Shown here in pieces: positions 36,173-41,931 of a stretch of 41,931 nucleotides of DNA; the first letter of the stretch is position 1, and every line of letters begins with the position of its first letter. The position numbers and the translations under genes are program-made. The DNA is from Thioalkalivibrio sp. XN279. GTDB lineage: Bacteria; Pseudomonadota; Gammaproteobacteria; Steroidobacterales; XN24. The stretch lies in the NCBI RefSeq assembly GCF_011089885.1, contig NZ_JAANBD010000001.1:1-41931 (forward strand), written 5' to 3'. The notes under the pieces were generated by a model. That model did no database searches. It was not told where the DNA came from and was given only the letters and a program-made list of their open reading frames with translations.

Positions 36173-36302
36173 ACGGAACTAAGTCACTGCAAGCAAAAGG
36201 TATTTTTCGCCGCCGCGGGCGCGGGCCCGATGCTCGACGATTTTTTGACGCGGGGGATGGACGTCAGCGGCCGTACTGCGCCCTGCGTGCGGCGCGCCCT
36301 TG

Positions 36303-36332
36303 CCGGGCGAGCGGCAAGAAGTTGCCGCCCGG
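36303..36332 (-). terminator. Hairpin after cheV, possible terminator
   Basis: Right after the cheV stop: CCGGGC-GGCAA, loop CTTC, TTGCC, four unpaired bases, GCCCGG (minus strand). Stem of 11 pairs with one asymmetric bulge. No T run follows, so it may slow or end cheV transcription only weakly. Confidence 0.35.
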
Positions 36333-36337
36333 TGAAT

Positions 36338-37252
36338 TCAGCGGCGGCAGGCGAGCTGCTCGACGACGGCAGAGGCCAGCTCGTCGGGCTGGAACTTGGC
36401 AAGGAAGCGATCGGCGCCGGAGTTGCGCGCGCGATCATCGTTGGAGCGGCCGCTGAGGGAAGAGTGCAACAGGATGTGCAGGCCGCTCATCCGGCTGTCC
36501 TCGCGCACGCGCGAGACCAGCGTATAGCCGTCCATCTGCGGCATCTCGATGTCCGAGATCAGCATGCTGACGCGCTCCTGGAGGGGGCCGAGCTCGGCCC
36601 AGGTGCGCAGCTGTTCGAGCGCCTCGGCGCCATTGTTCTTCAGCACGCAATCCAGCCCCAGGGCGCGCAACGCGCGCTGCACCTGGCCCCGGGCGACCGA
36701 GGAGTCGTCTGCCACCAGCACCGGCGGCAGCCCGGCGGCAAGAACCTGCCGCGCCTCTGTCGACAAGGCGCTGGATACTGACTGCTCGGACTTGGCGACC
36801 ATGGCCAGCACGCGCTCGACGTCGAGGATCTCGACCATCTCTTCTGCGACGCTGGTGATGGCGGTGACGAACCCGGCCCCGCCCTTGCTCGGCGGCGGCC
36901 GTACGGACTCCCACCGGGTCGAGACGATCCGGTCGACGCGGGACACCAGCAAGCCCTGCAGGGAGCGACTGAACTCGGTCAGGATCACCAGCCGGTAGGG
37001 CGTCGGCACCGCCGGCGCCTGGCCGATGGCATGGGCGAGGTCGATCACCGGCACGGCGCGGCCCCGCAGCGACGCGATGCCGGCGACGACCTCATGGGCG
37101 CCAGGCATCCGGCGCAAGGGCGGGCAGTACACCACCTCGGTCACCTTGTGCACGTTGATGCCGTAGAGCTGCTCGTCGGCGAGCCTGAACAACAACAGCT
37201 CAAGAGGCTGAGAGCTGGTTTCGACCTGCGCGCGAGCGTTGGAGCGTGTCAT
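36338..37252 (-). CDS. cheV: Chemotaxis coupling protein CheV
   Basis: 304-residue CheW-receiver fusion. Residues about 15-160 are the CheW-like domain (LLFRLADEQLYGINVHKVTE then GIASLRGRAVPVIDL). Residues about 177-300 are a receiver domain with the acidic pair in VADDSS, phospho-Asp234 in LISDIEMPQMDG, and Lys286 in LAKF. CheV couples receptors to CheA and can dampen signalling through its receiver. The ATG at 37252 is preceded by GAGG; an in-frame GTG at 37270 is less likely. It is divergent from flgA and has its own sigma-28 promoter at 37281-37307. Confidence 0.95.
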   Translation of the reverse strand: MTRSNARAQVETSSQPLELLLFRLADEQLYGINVHKVTEVVYCPPLRRMPGAHEVVAGIASLRGRAVPVIDLAHAIGQAPAVPTPYRLVILTEFSRSLQGLLVSRVDRIVSTRWESVRPPPSKGGAGFVTAITSVAEEMVEILDVERVLAMVAKSEQSVSSALSTEARQVLAAGLPPVLVADDSSVARGQVQRALRALGLDCVLKNNGAEALEQLRTWAELGPLQERVSMLISDIEMPQMDGYTLVSRVREDSRMSGLHILLHSSLSGRSNDDRARNSGADRFLAKFQPDELASAVVEQLACRR

Positions 37253-37280
37253 GCGTTGATCCTCTGGCACCCGCTACAAC

Positions 37281-37307
37281 TGATCGGCCGGCTGCCCGGT
37301 TACTTGA
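37281..37307 (-). promoter_or_regulatory. Sigma-28 promoter upstream of cheV
   Basis: Minus-strand TCAAGTAA-N11-GCCGATCA, with correct spacing and one change in the -10 from the fliC site. Predicted start is close to 37273, a short leader before the cheV ATG at 37252 (and just before the alternative GTG at 37270). Confidence 0.75.
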
Positions 37308-37320
37308 GCCTGTCGCGAGT

Positions 37321-37336
37321 TGGCACGCACCGTGCA
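37321..37336 (+). promoter_or_regulatory. Sigma-54 promoter upstream of flgA
   Basis: Plus-strand TGGCACG-CACC-GTGCA, one mismatch in the -12 half (G for T). Predicted start near 37348, giving a leader of about 42 bases to the flgA ATG at 37390. It excludes a start at the earlier in-frame ATG (37336), which overlaps the promoter. Confidence 0.7.
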
Positions 37337-37389
37337 TGTCTACCCGCGGTAACGACGGTTTAGTGACGGTTTTTGGTGACGGTCCAGCG

Positions 37390-38154
37390 ATGCAGCACAG
37401 ACTCCTCTTATTAATGGCTTGCTTGCTCGGGTTGCCGGGCGCGCTCGCAGTCACGGCCCCGACTGCGAGCGCTGCCCCGGCAACCCAGCCTCTCGAATCC
37501 ATCGCCGCTGCCGCGCAGGCCCGGCTGGAGGCGGAGGCGGCGCGGCGATGGGGGTCTGACCCCGCGACCGAGACGGAGGTCCGGATCAATCGGCTCGACG
37601 CGCGACTGCGCCTGCCGGCCTGCGCCACGGCACTCAGCACGGTGTTGCCGCCTGGCACGCGTGCCATCGGCGCAGTCGCCGTCGGCGTGCGCTGCGCCCG
37701 GCCCGCATGGTCGGTGTTCGTGCCCGGGCGGATCTCGGTGCAAAAGCCCGTCGTGGTCACCGCCGTGTCCCTGCCGCGCGGGGCGGCGCTGGCCCGTGGC
37801 GACCTCGTGATGGAACGGCGCGACCTGAGCACCTTGCCCGCCGGGTACCTCGCGGACGCAGAGGCGCTGGTCGGCCAGACGCTGCGTCGGCCGCTGCAGG
37901 CGCGCACCGTGCTGTTGCCCGGCATGGCCGCTGCGCCGAAGCTGGTGGCGCGAGGCGAGCGCGTGGCGCTCCAGGCGGGAGGCGGGGGCATCGCGGTCCA
38001 GGTCGAGGGCGAAGCGCTGGCCGACGGCGCCCTTGGCGAGACCGTGCGCGTGCGCAACCTGGCGACCCGGCGGGTCGTCCAGGGCACCGTGAGCGGCCCA
38101 CAACGGGTGGTCGTGGGCCTGCCGGGGATAGGCAAAAATGTGAACCAGCCCTAA
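37390..38154 (+). CDS. flgA: P-ring assembly chaperone FlgA
   Basis: 254-residue periplasmic protein. A signal peptide (MQHRLLLLMACLLGLPGALA) is followed by VRINRLDARLRLPAC (the FlgA N-domain block) and the SAF-type domain with RGAALARGDLVMERRDLS and LVGQTLRRPLQARTVLL. The C-terminal part (VRVRNLATRRVVQGTVSG) is the conserved FlgA end. It assists FlgI polymerisation. The ATG at 37390 fits the sigma-54 promoter and the signal peptide; in-frame codons upstream precede the predicted transcript start. The TAA stop is also the first bases of the flgM promoter. It contains the GGGGTC repeat (Gly-Ser-Asp-Pro, residues 55-58). Confidence 0.94.
   Translation: MQHRLLLLMACLLGLPGALAVTAPTASAAPATQPLESIAAAAQARLEAEAARRWGSDPATETEVRINRLDARLRLPACATALSTVLPPGTRAIGAVAVGVRCARPAWSVFVPGRISVQKPVVVTAVSLPRGAALARGDLVMERRDLSTLPAGYLADAEALVGQTLRRPLQARTVLLPGMAAAPKLVARGERVALQAGGGGIAVQVEGEALADGALGETVRVRNLATRRVVQGTVSGPQRVVVGLPGIGKNVNQP
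37551..37563. repeat. Short inverted repeat GGGGTC-T-GACCCC in flgA
   Basis: Exact copy of the 13-base core at 13849-13861 in fliI. Six-base arms around one central base. Here the surrounding arms are not extended. It encodes Gly-Ser-Asp-Pro in the less conserved N-terminal part of FlgA. Confidence 0.65.
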
Positions 38155-38178
38155 AGTTTCTGCCCGCAACGCCGACAA
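38152..38178 (+). promoter_or_regulatory. Sigma-28 promoter upstream of flgM
   Basis: TAAAGTTT-N11-GCCGACAA. The -35 half is an exact match to the consensus, and its first three bases are the flgA stop codon. Predicted start near 38186, with a leader of about 35 bases to flgM. FliA would thus control its own inhibitor. Confidence 0.85.
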
Positions 38179-38219
38179 CCTCCCTGCAGAAGGGCTTATT
38201 TGCGTTTCGGGGCCAGAAA

Positions 38220-38528
38220 ATGAGTAATGAAATCAAGAGCCTGATCTCAGGCGAACCGCGTCGTAGCGGCGTGGTGGGCATGGGACCGCCAGGCAAGAAC
38301 AACGCCCAGGCACAGGATGCCGGGGGTCGGCCGCCGGCCGTCGAGGAAAAAGTCACCCTCACGGAGACGGCCCGGAAGCTTTCCTCCCTCGCTGCCGAGG
38401 TGGGTCGCGACACGCCGGTGGACGAGGCCAAGGTCGCCCGGCTGCGGGCGGAGATCGAGTCGGGCGATTACCAGGTCAATGCCGAGGCCATCGCCACGGC
38501 GCTGTTGAAGTTCGAACACGACGCCTGA
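38220..38528 (+). CDS. flgM: Anti-sigma-28 factor FlgM
   Basis: 102-residue protein. The C-terminal half is the FlgM domain, with KVTLTETARKLSSLAAEVG, then VDEAKVARLRAEIESGDYQV and NAEAIATALLKFE. The N-terminal half is Gly/Pro-rich and probably unfolded, as in other FlgM proteins. FlgM binds FliA and is exported once the hook is complete, releasing late gene expression. It has its own sigma-28 promoter. The ATG at 38220 has only a weak GGGGCC ribosome site. Confidence 0.93.
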   Translation: MSNEIKSLISGEPRRSGVVGMGPPGKNNAQAQDAGGRPPAVEEKVTLTETARKLSSLAAEVGRDTPVDEAKVARLRAEIESGDYQVNAEAIATALLKFEHDA

Positions 38529-38548
38529 GACAGGCGGGACTGACTGCC

Positions 38549-38977
38549 ATGCAAGAGCAACCGGCGGGCCATGTCGCCATGACCAGCACGATCAACGCAC
38601 TCAGCAACTGTGCGGAGATCCTCGATGCCCTGGTGGCCACGCTGCTCGGTGAGCAGCAGGCGTTCACCGAGCGGGATACAGAGGCGTTGCTGGCTGTGGC
38701 AGAACGCAAGCGCGCCCTGCTGGAAGACCTCAAGCGCTCGGCGCCCTGCCTGGTGGCGTTGCCCGAGGCGCCTCGCGTGCTGCGCGAGCGTATCGAGCAC
38801 AGCTTCGAGCGCTGCCGGGAACTGAACCAGGTCACCGGCCGCTTCATTGCCGCAAACCGCGGCGCGACCGAAAAGGCGATCGCCGCGCTGCGTGGCGTGC
38901 CGCCGCCCATGCCTTCTTACGGGCGCCACGGCGCGTCCGACGACGAGCACGGGTCGCGCACGCTCGCGACCGCGTAG
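38549..38977 (+). CDS. flgN: FlgK/FlgL export chaperone FlgN
   Basis: 142-residue, largely helical protein. It contains the FlgN-type core LVATLLGEQQAFTERDTEAL with LAVAERKRALLEDLKR, and a variable, charged C-terminus. FlgN escorts FlgK and FlgL to the export gate. It follows flgM by 20 bases, the usual flgMN pair, and is followed by a 111-base gap with the promoter of the next operon. Confidence 0.9.
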   Translation: MQEQPAGHVAMTSTINALSNCAEILDALVATLLGEQQAFTERDTEALLAVAERKRALLEDLKRSAPCLVALPEAPRVLRERIEHSFERCRELNQVTGRFIAANRGATEKAIAALRGVPPPMPSYGRHGASDDEHGSRTLATA

Positions 38978-39028
38978 CCTGCTGTGCTCGCCCTGCGCCG
39001 CCGCCCGCGGCGACAGGTGACAAACCGC

Positions 39029-39055
39029 TAAAGCATCCCGCGCGCCGGCCGATAA
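39029..39055 (+). promoter_or_regulatory. Sigma-28 promoter upstream of the STAS-cheY-cheA-cheW operon
   Basis: TAAAGCAT-N11-GCCGATAA. The -10 is an exact consensus match with standard spacing. Predicted start near 39063, about 25 bases upstream of the STAS gene. It places this second chemosensory operon under FliA. Confidence 0.85.
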
Positions 39056-39088
39056 ATCCGGGGAACACATCCCACGGAACCCGGCCGA

Positions 39089-39430
39089 ATGAAATCGCTC
39101 ACCCTCCCCCCGGACCTGCGCATCCAGCATGCATCGAGCTTGCAGCAGCGACTGCTGCAGGCGCTCGAAGGTACGGGACGGTTGCGCCTGCGCGCCGCCG
39201 CCGTGGAACGCGTGGACGCCGCCGGGCTGCAGCTGCTGCTCGCGGCGCAGCACGAGGCCGACCGCCGCGGGCGCAGCATGGACCTCGAGGCGCCTGCCCC
39301 GGTCCTGCTCGAGGGCCTGCAGCGACTCGGGCTCGGCGACCGTATCCCAACCCAAGCAACCACGTCAGGCGGTGGCAAGCGCCGCCGCAACCCGCAGGAA
39401 AAGGTCAATGGCAAAAATCCTGGTAGTTGA
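39089..39430 (+). CDS. STAS-domain protein of the chemotaxis operon
   Basis: 113-residue protein. Residues about 1-95 fit a STAS (anti-sigma antagonist-like) domain: DLRIQHASSLQQRLLQALEG, VERVDAAGLQLLLAAQHEAD and VLLEGLQRLGLGDRI. In SpoIIAA-type proteins the loop reads D-S-(S/A)-G with a phosphorylated Ser; here it is VDAAGL, so the usual phospho-acceptor is Ala. It may act only by binding, perhaps with the neighbouring signalling proteins. The C-terminus is basic, and the gene overlaps cheY2 by 23 bases. No partner kinase was seen. Confidence 0.8.
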   Translation: MKSLTLPPDLRIQHASSLQQRLLQALEGTGRLRLRAAAVERVDAAGLQLLLAAQHEADRRGRSMDLEAPAPVLLEGLQRLGLGDRIPTQATTSGGGKRRRNPQEKVNGKNPGS

Positions 39431-39770
39431 TGACTCCGCGTCGATGCGGCAGATGGTGAGCTTCACCCTGCAGAGCGCGGGACACGAGGTGCGCGAAGCC
39501 GACGACGGTCAAACCGCCCTGCCGGCCGCGCAGCAAAACGGCTTCGACCTCGTCATCTCCGACGTCAACATGCCGAAGATGGACGGCATCACCCTGGTGA
39601 AGTCATTGCGCGGGATGCCCGAGTTCCGCTTCACGCCGATCCTGCTGCTGACGACCGAGTCATCCCCCGAGAAGAAGATCGAAGGGAAGAACGCCGGCGC
39701 AACGGGCTGGATCGTGAAGCCGTTCAACCCCGAGCAACTGCTCGCGACCGTGCAGCGCGTACTGGGTTAA
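39408..39770 (+). CDS. cheY: Response regulator CheY (second copy)
   Basis: 120-residue receiver-only protein. Asp8-Asp9, phospho-Asp52 (in ISDVNMPKMDG), Thr82/Thr83 and Lys104 (VKPFN) are all present, so it should be phosphorylatable. It lies between the STAS gene and cheA2, overlapping the former and three bases before the latter. Its sequence differs clearly from the CheY at 1162-1569 (for example DVNMP rather than DWNMP), so it may be a phosphate sink or serve another output. The ATG at 39408 is the first that gives the standard MAKILVVDDS start. Confidence 0.93.
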   Translation: MAKILVVDDSASMRQMVSFTLQSAGHEVREADDGQTALPAAQQNGFDLVISDVNMPKMDGITLVKSLRGMPEFRFTPILLLTTESSPEKKIEGKNAGATGWIVKPFNPEQLLATVQRVLG

Positions 39771-39773
39771 ATC

Positions 39774-41771
39774 ATGGCCATCGACGTCTCCCAGTTTGTC
39801 GGCGTCTTCCTCGAGGAAAGCTTCGAGGGCCTCGACCTGATGGAGGCGGGCCTGATCGACTTCCGGGACGACGATCCCGAAGCGGTGAACGCCATCTTCC
39901 GCGCCGCGCACTCCATCAAGGGCGGCGCCGGCACCTTCGGCTTCCGGGAAGTCAGCGACTTCACCCACGGCGCCGAGACCCTGCTCGACCAGATCCGCCA
40001 GGGCGAACGGGCCATGACCGGCGAAACCGCCGATGCGCTGCTCGCCGCGGTGGATTGCATCCGCGCGATGCTGGAAGCAGCACGCGACGGCAGCGATCCG
40101 GATACCGACCGGGTGCTGGAAACCCGGGCCGTCATCGAGAGCCTGCTCGCCAATGCCGCAGCAGCGGCGCCAGTCGCCGCGGCGCGTGGCGCGCCGGTCC
40201 CGGGCGGATGGCATATTCGCTTCGCGCCGCACCCGGGCATGCTGGCCGGGGGCAACGACCCCCTGCGCATCATCGCGGCGCTGGAGCCCCTCGGCCCGCT
40301 CGAAGTGCATTGCGAGGCATCAGCCCTGCCGCCACTGGCAGAGCTGGACGCCGAGAGCTGCGCGCTGGCCTGGGATATCGAGCTGAACGCCGCAGTGCCC
40401 GAACAGGCCATCCGCGAGATCTTCGAGTGGGTCGAGGGCGAGTGTGAGCTGGTGCTCAGCCCGCTCCCGGGCGCACCCGGCGATGACACCGGGGCAAACG
40501 CAGCGCCAGCGAAGCGACCGGCGCAGGTTGAAGCCACCGCGGCCAACGGCGCGGGCCCTGTGGCGCGCGCCGCCGCCGACACCGCCCGCCGCAACGACGC
40601 GAGCTCCATTCGCGTCGCCGTGGAGAAGGTCGACTCGCTGGTGAATCTGGTGGGCGAACTGGTCATCACCCAGTCGATGCTGAGCCAGATCGGCAACGCC
40701 AACGACGAGTTCGACCTGCCGCGCCTGGAGCAGCTGCGCGAAGGCCTCGGCCAGCTCGAGCGCCAGACGCGCGAGCTGCAGGAAGGCGTCATGGGCATCC
40801 GCATGCTGCCCATCAGCTTCGTGTTCAGCCGCTTCCCGCGCGTCGTGCGCGACATGGCGGCCGCGCTCGGCAAGAGCGTCGAGCTGCGCATGGAAGGCGA
40901 AGAGACCGAGCTCGACAAGGGGATGATCGAGAAGCTGTCCGATCCGCTGACGCACCTGGTGCGCAACGCCATCGACCACGGCATCGAGTCGACCGAGGCG
41001 CGCCGCGCCGCCGGCAAACCGGAGGCCGGGCAGATCTCGCTCAAGGCCTACCACCAGGGCGGCAATATCGTGGTCGAGGTCGCCGACGACGGCGCCGGGC
41101 TGAACCGCGAAAAACTGCTGGCCAAGGCCGCATCCCAGGGCCTGCCGGTCAGTGACGCCATGCCCGACCGCGAGGTGTGGGCGCTGATCTTCGCCGCCGG
41201 GTTCTCGACCGCCGACAAGGTCACTGACATTTCCGGCCGCGGTGTCGGCATGGACGTGGTGCGCCGGAACATCGAGGCCGTCAACGGCCGCGTCGAGATC
41301 GACTCGAGGCCGGGGGCAGGCACGCGCATCATCCTGCGGCTGCCGCTGACCCTGGCGATTCTCGACGGCATGTCCGTGCGGGTGGGCAGCGAGACCTACA
41401 TCCTGCCCCTGACGGCCATCCTGGAGAGCATCCAGCCGACCAGCGAGCAGCTCTCGACCGTCGGCGGCAAGGGCCGCGTGGTGCACCTGCGCGGTGAGTA
41501 CCTGCCGCTGGTCGCCCTGCACGAACTGTTCGGCATCGAGGCACGCGCTACGCGGCCGGAGGACGGCATCGTCATCATCGCCGCCGCCAGCGACGGCCGC
41601 GCGGCCTTGCTGGTCGACGACCTGGTGGCACAGCACCAGGTCGTCATCAAGAGCCTGGAAACCAATTACCGCAAGGTGCCCGGCATATCCGGCGCCACGA
41701 TCATGGGCGACGGCAAGGTCGCCATGATCCTGGACGTCGACATGCTGCTGCGCCTGCGCCGCACTCACTGA
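39774..41771 (+). CDS. cheA: Chemotaxis histidine kinase CheA (second copy)
   Basis: 665-residue complete CheA. Domains: HPt about 1-105 with AHSIKGGAGTFG (His46); a probable CheY-binding P2-like domain about 140-230; dimerisation helices about 280-345 (IRVAVEKVDSLVNLVGELVI); an ATPase domain with N box LVRNAIDHGIE, DDGAGLN and SGRGVGMDVV; and a CheW-like regulatory domain about 530-660. It lies between cheY2 and cheW. Its overall layout matches the CheA of a separate chemosensory cluster, not the one next to cheYZ at the left. Confidence 0.96.
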   Translation: MAIDVSQFVGVFLEESFEGLDLMEAGLIDFRDDDPEAVNAIFRAAHSIKGGAGTFGFREVSDFTHGAETLLDQIRQGERAMTGETADALLAAVDCIRAMLEAARDGSDPDTDRVLETRAVIESLLANAAAAAPVAAARGAPVPGGWHIRFAPHPGMLAGGNDPLRIIAALEPLGPLEVHCEASALPPLAELDAESCALAWDIELNAAVPEQAIREIFEWVEGECELVLSPLPGAPGDDTGANAAPAKRPAQVEATAANGAGPVARAAADTARRNDASSIRVAVEKVDSLVNLVGELVITQSMLSQIGNANDEFDLPRLEQLREGLGQLERQTRELQEGVMGIRMLPISFVFSRFPRVVRDMAAALGKSVELRMEGEETELDKGMIEKLSDPLTHLVRNAIDHGIESTEARRAAGKPEAGQISLKAYHQGGNIVVEVADDGAGLNREKLLAKAASQGLPVSDAMPDREVWALIFAAGFSTADKVTDISGRGVGMDVVRRNIEAVNGRVEIDSRPGAGTRIILRLPLTLAILDGMSVRVGSETYILPLTAILESIQPTSEQLSTVGGKGRVVHLRGEYLPLVALHELFGIEARATRPEDGIVIIAAASDGRAALLVDDLVAQHQVVIKSLETNYRKVPGISGATIMGDGKVAMILDVDMLLRLRRTH

Positions 41772-41785
41772 ACGAGGACTGATCG

Positions 41786-41931
41786 ATGAGCGAGGCAATG
41801 AACACCAAGAACGGCGCTGCCGAGGAAGCCAGGGAGTACCTGACTTTTCGTCTCGGGCAGGAGGAGTACGGCCTGAACATCCTGAACGTGCAGGAAATCA
41901 GGGGCTACGACTCCGTCACCAAGATCGCCAA
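41786..41931 (+). CDS. cheW: Chemotaxis coupling protein CheW, N-terminal part
   Basis: The first 48 residues of an ORF cut by the right edge. After a short, variable start (from ATG 41786) comes REYLTFRLGQEEYGLNILNV then QEIRGYDSVTKIA, the classic CheW beginning. It links receptors to CheA. It follows cheA2 by 14 bases with a GAGGA-type ribosome site. Receptor, CheR, CheD and CheB genes may follow outside the window. Confidence 0.93.
   Translation, partial: MSEAMNTKNGAAEEAREYLTFRLGQEEYGLNILNVQEIRGYDSVTKIA

Larger units (their letters stand above)
36107..36337. other. cheV-flgB intergenic region
   Basis: The longest gene-free stretch (231 bases). It holds the flgB sigma-54 promoter (36157-36172) and a hairpin at 36303-36332. 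The bases between them show nothing else I can identify; they are where FleQ or FleR-like enhancer sites for flgB might lie. Confidence 0.6.

Noticed and set aside
38990-39016. CGCCGC/GCGGCG inverted repeat after flgN as a terminator
   Set aside because: The arms leave only two bases for a loop and no T run follows.

Overview
The window is one large polar-type flagellar and chemotaxis locus from a high-GC (by eye well above 60%) gammaproteobacterium. The gene order and the FleQ, FlhF and FleN regulators match the sigma-54-governed polar flagellar systems of Pseudomonas and Xanthomonas relatives. The tPilZ-like gene next to fliS and fleQ leans towards Xanthomonadales-like lineages, but I cannot name the genus. 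No rRNA, tRNA, CRISPR array or insertion sequence was seen, and the longest gene-free stretch is about 230 bases.

Layout. Bases 1 to about 37250 are a near-continuous run of genes on the minus strand. Reading 5'->3' on that strand (right to left) they are: cheV; flgBCDEFGHIJKL (rod, hook, rings, junction); fliC, fliD, fliS, a small fliT-position gene and a tPilZ-like gene; the enhancer-binding regulators fleQ and a receiver-less fleR-like gene; fliEFGHIJK; fliLMNOPQR, flhB and flhA (switch and export gate); flhF, fleN and fliA (placement, number control and sigma-28); then cheY, cheZ and the start of a first cheA, cut by the left edge. From 37390 the plus strand carries flgA, flgM and flgN, then a second chemosensory operon (STAS protein, cheY2, cheA2, and cheW cut by the right edge).

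The regulatory hierarchy can be read in the intergenic DNA. Sigma-54 elements of the form TGGCACG-N4-TTGCT lie upstream of flgB, fliL, fleR (one mismatch) and flgA (one mismatch). Sigma-28 elements (T[A/C]AAG-type -35, N11, GCCGATAA-type -10) lie upstream of fliC, cheV, flgM and the STAS-cheY2-cheA2-cheW operon. This fits FleQ/FleR with sigma-54 building the hook-basal body, and FliA, released from FlgM, switching on filament and chemotaxis genes. A strong rho-independent terminator separates fliC from fliD. Many genes overlap by 1-14 bases, pointing to translational coupling.

The most unusual points are: the fleR-like activator has no receiver domain and no fleS kinase beside it; FleQ (with its LFRS motif) and a tPilZ-like protein sit close together, suggesting c-di-GMP control; a STAS protein lacking the usual phospho-serine leads the second che operon; and a short inverted repeat (GGGGTC-T/A-GACCCC) occurs inside both fliI and flgA, each time encoding Gly-Ser-Asp-Pro. 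I found no clearly new multi-gene system; the locus is mostly canonical with informative deviations.
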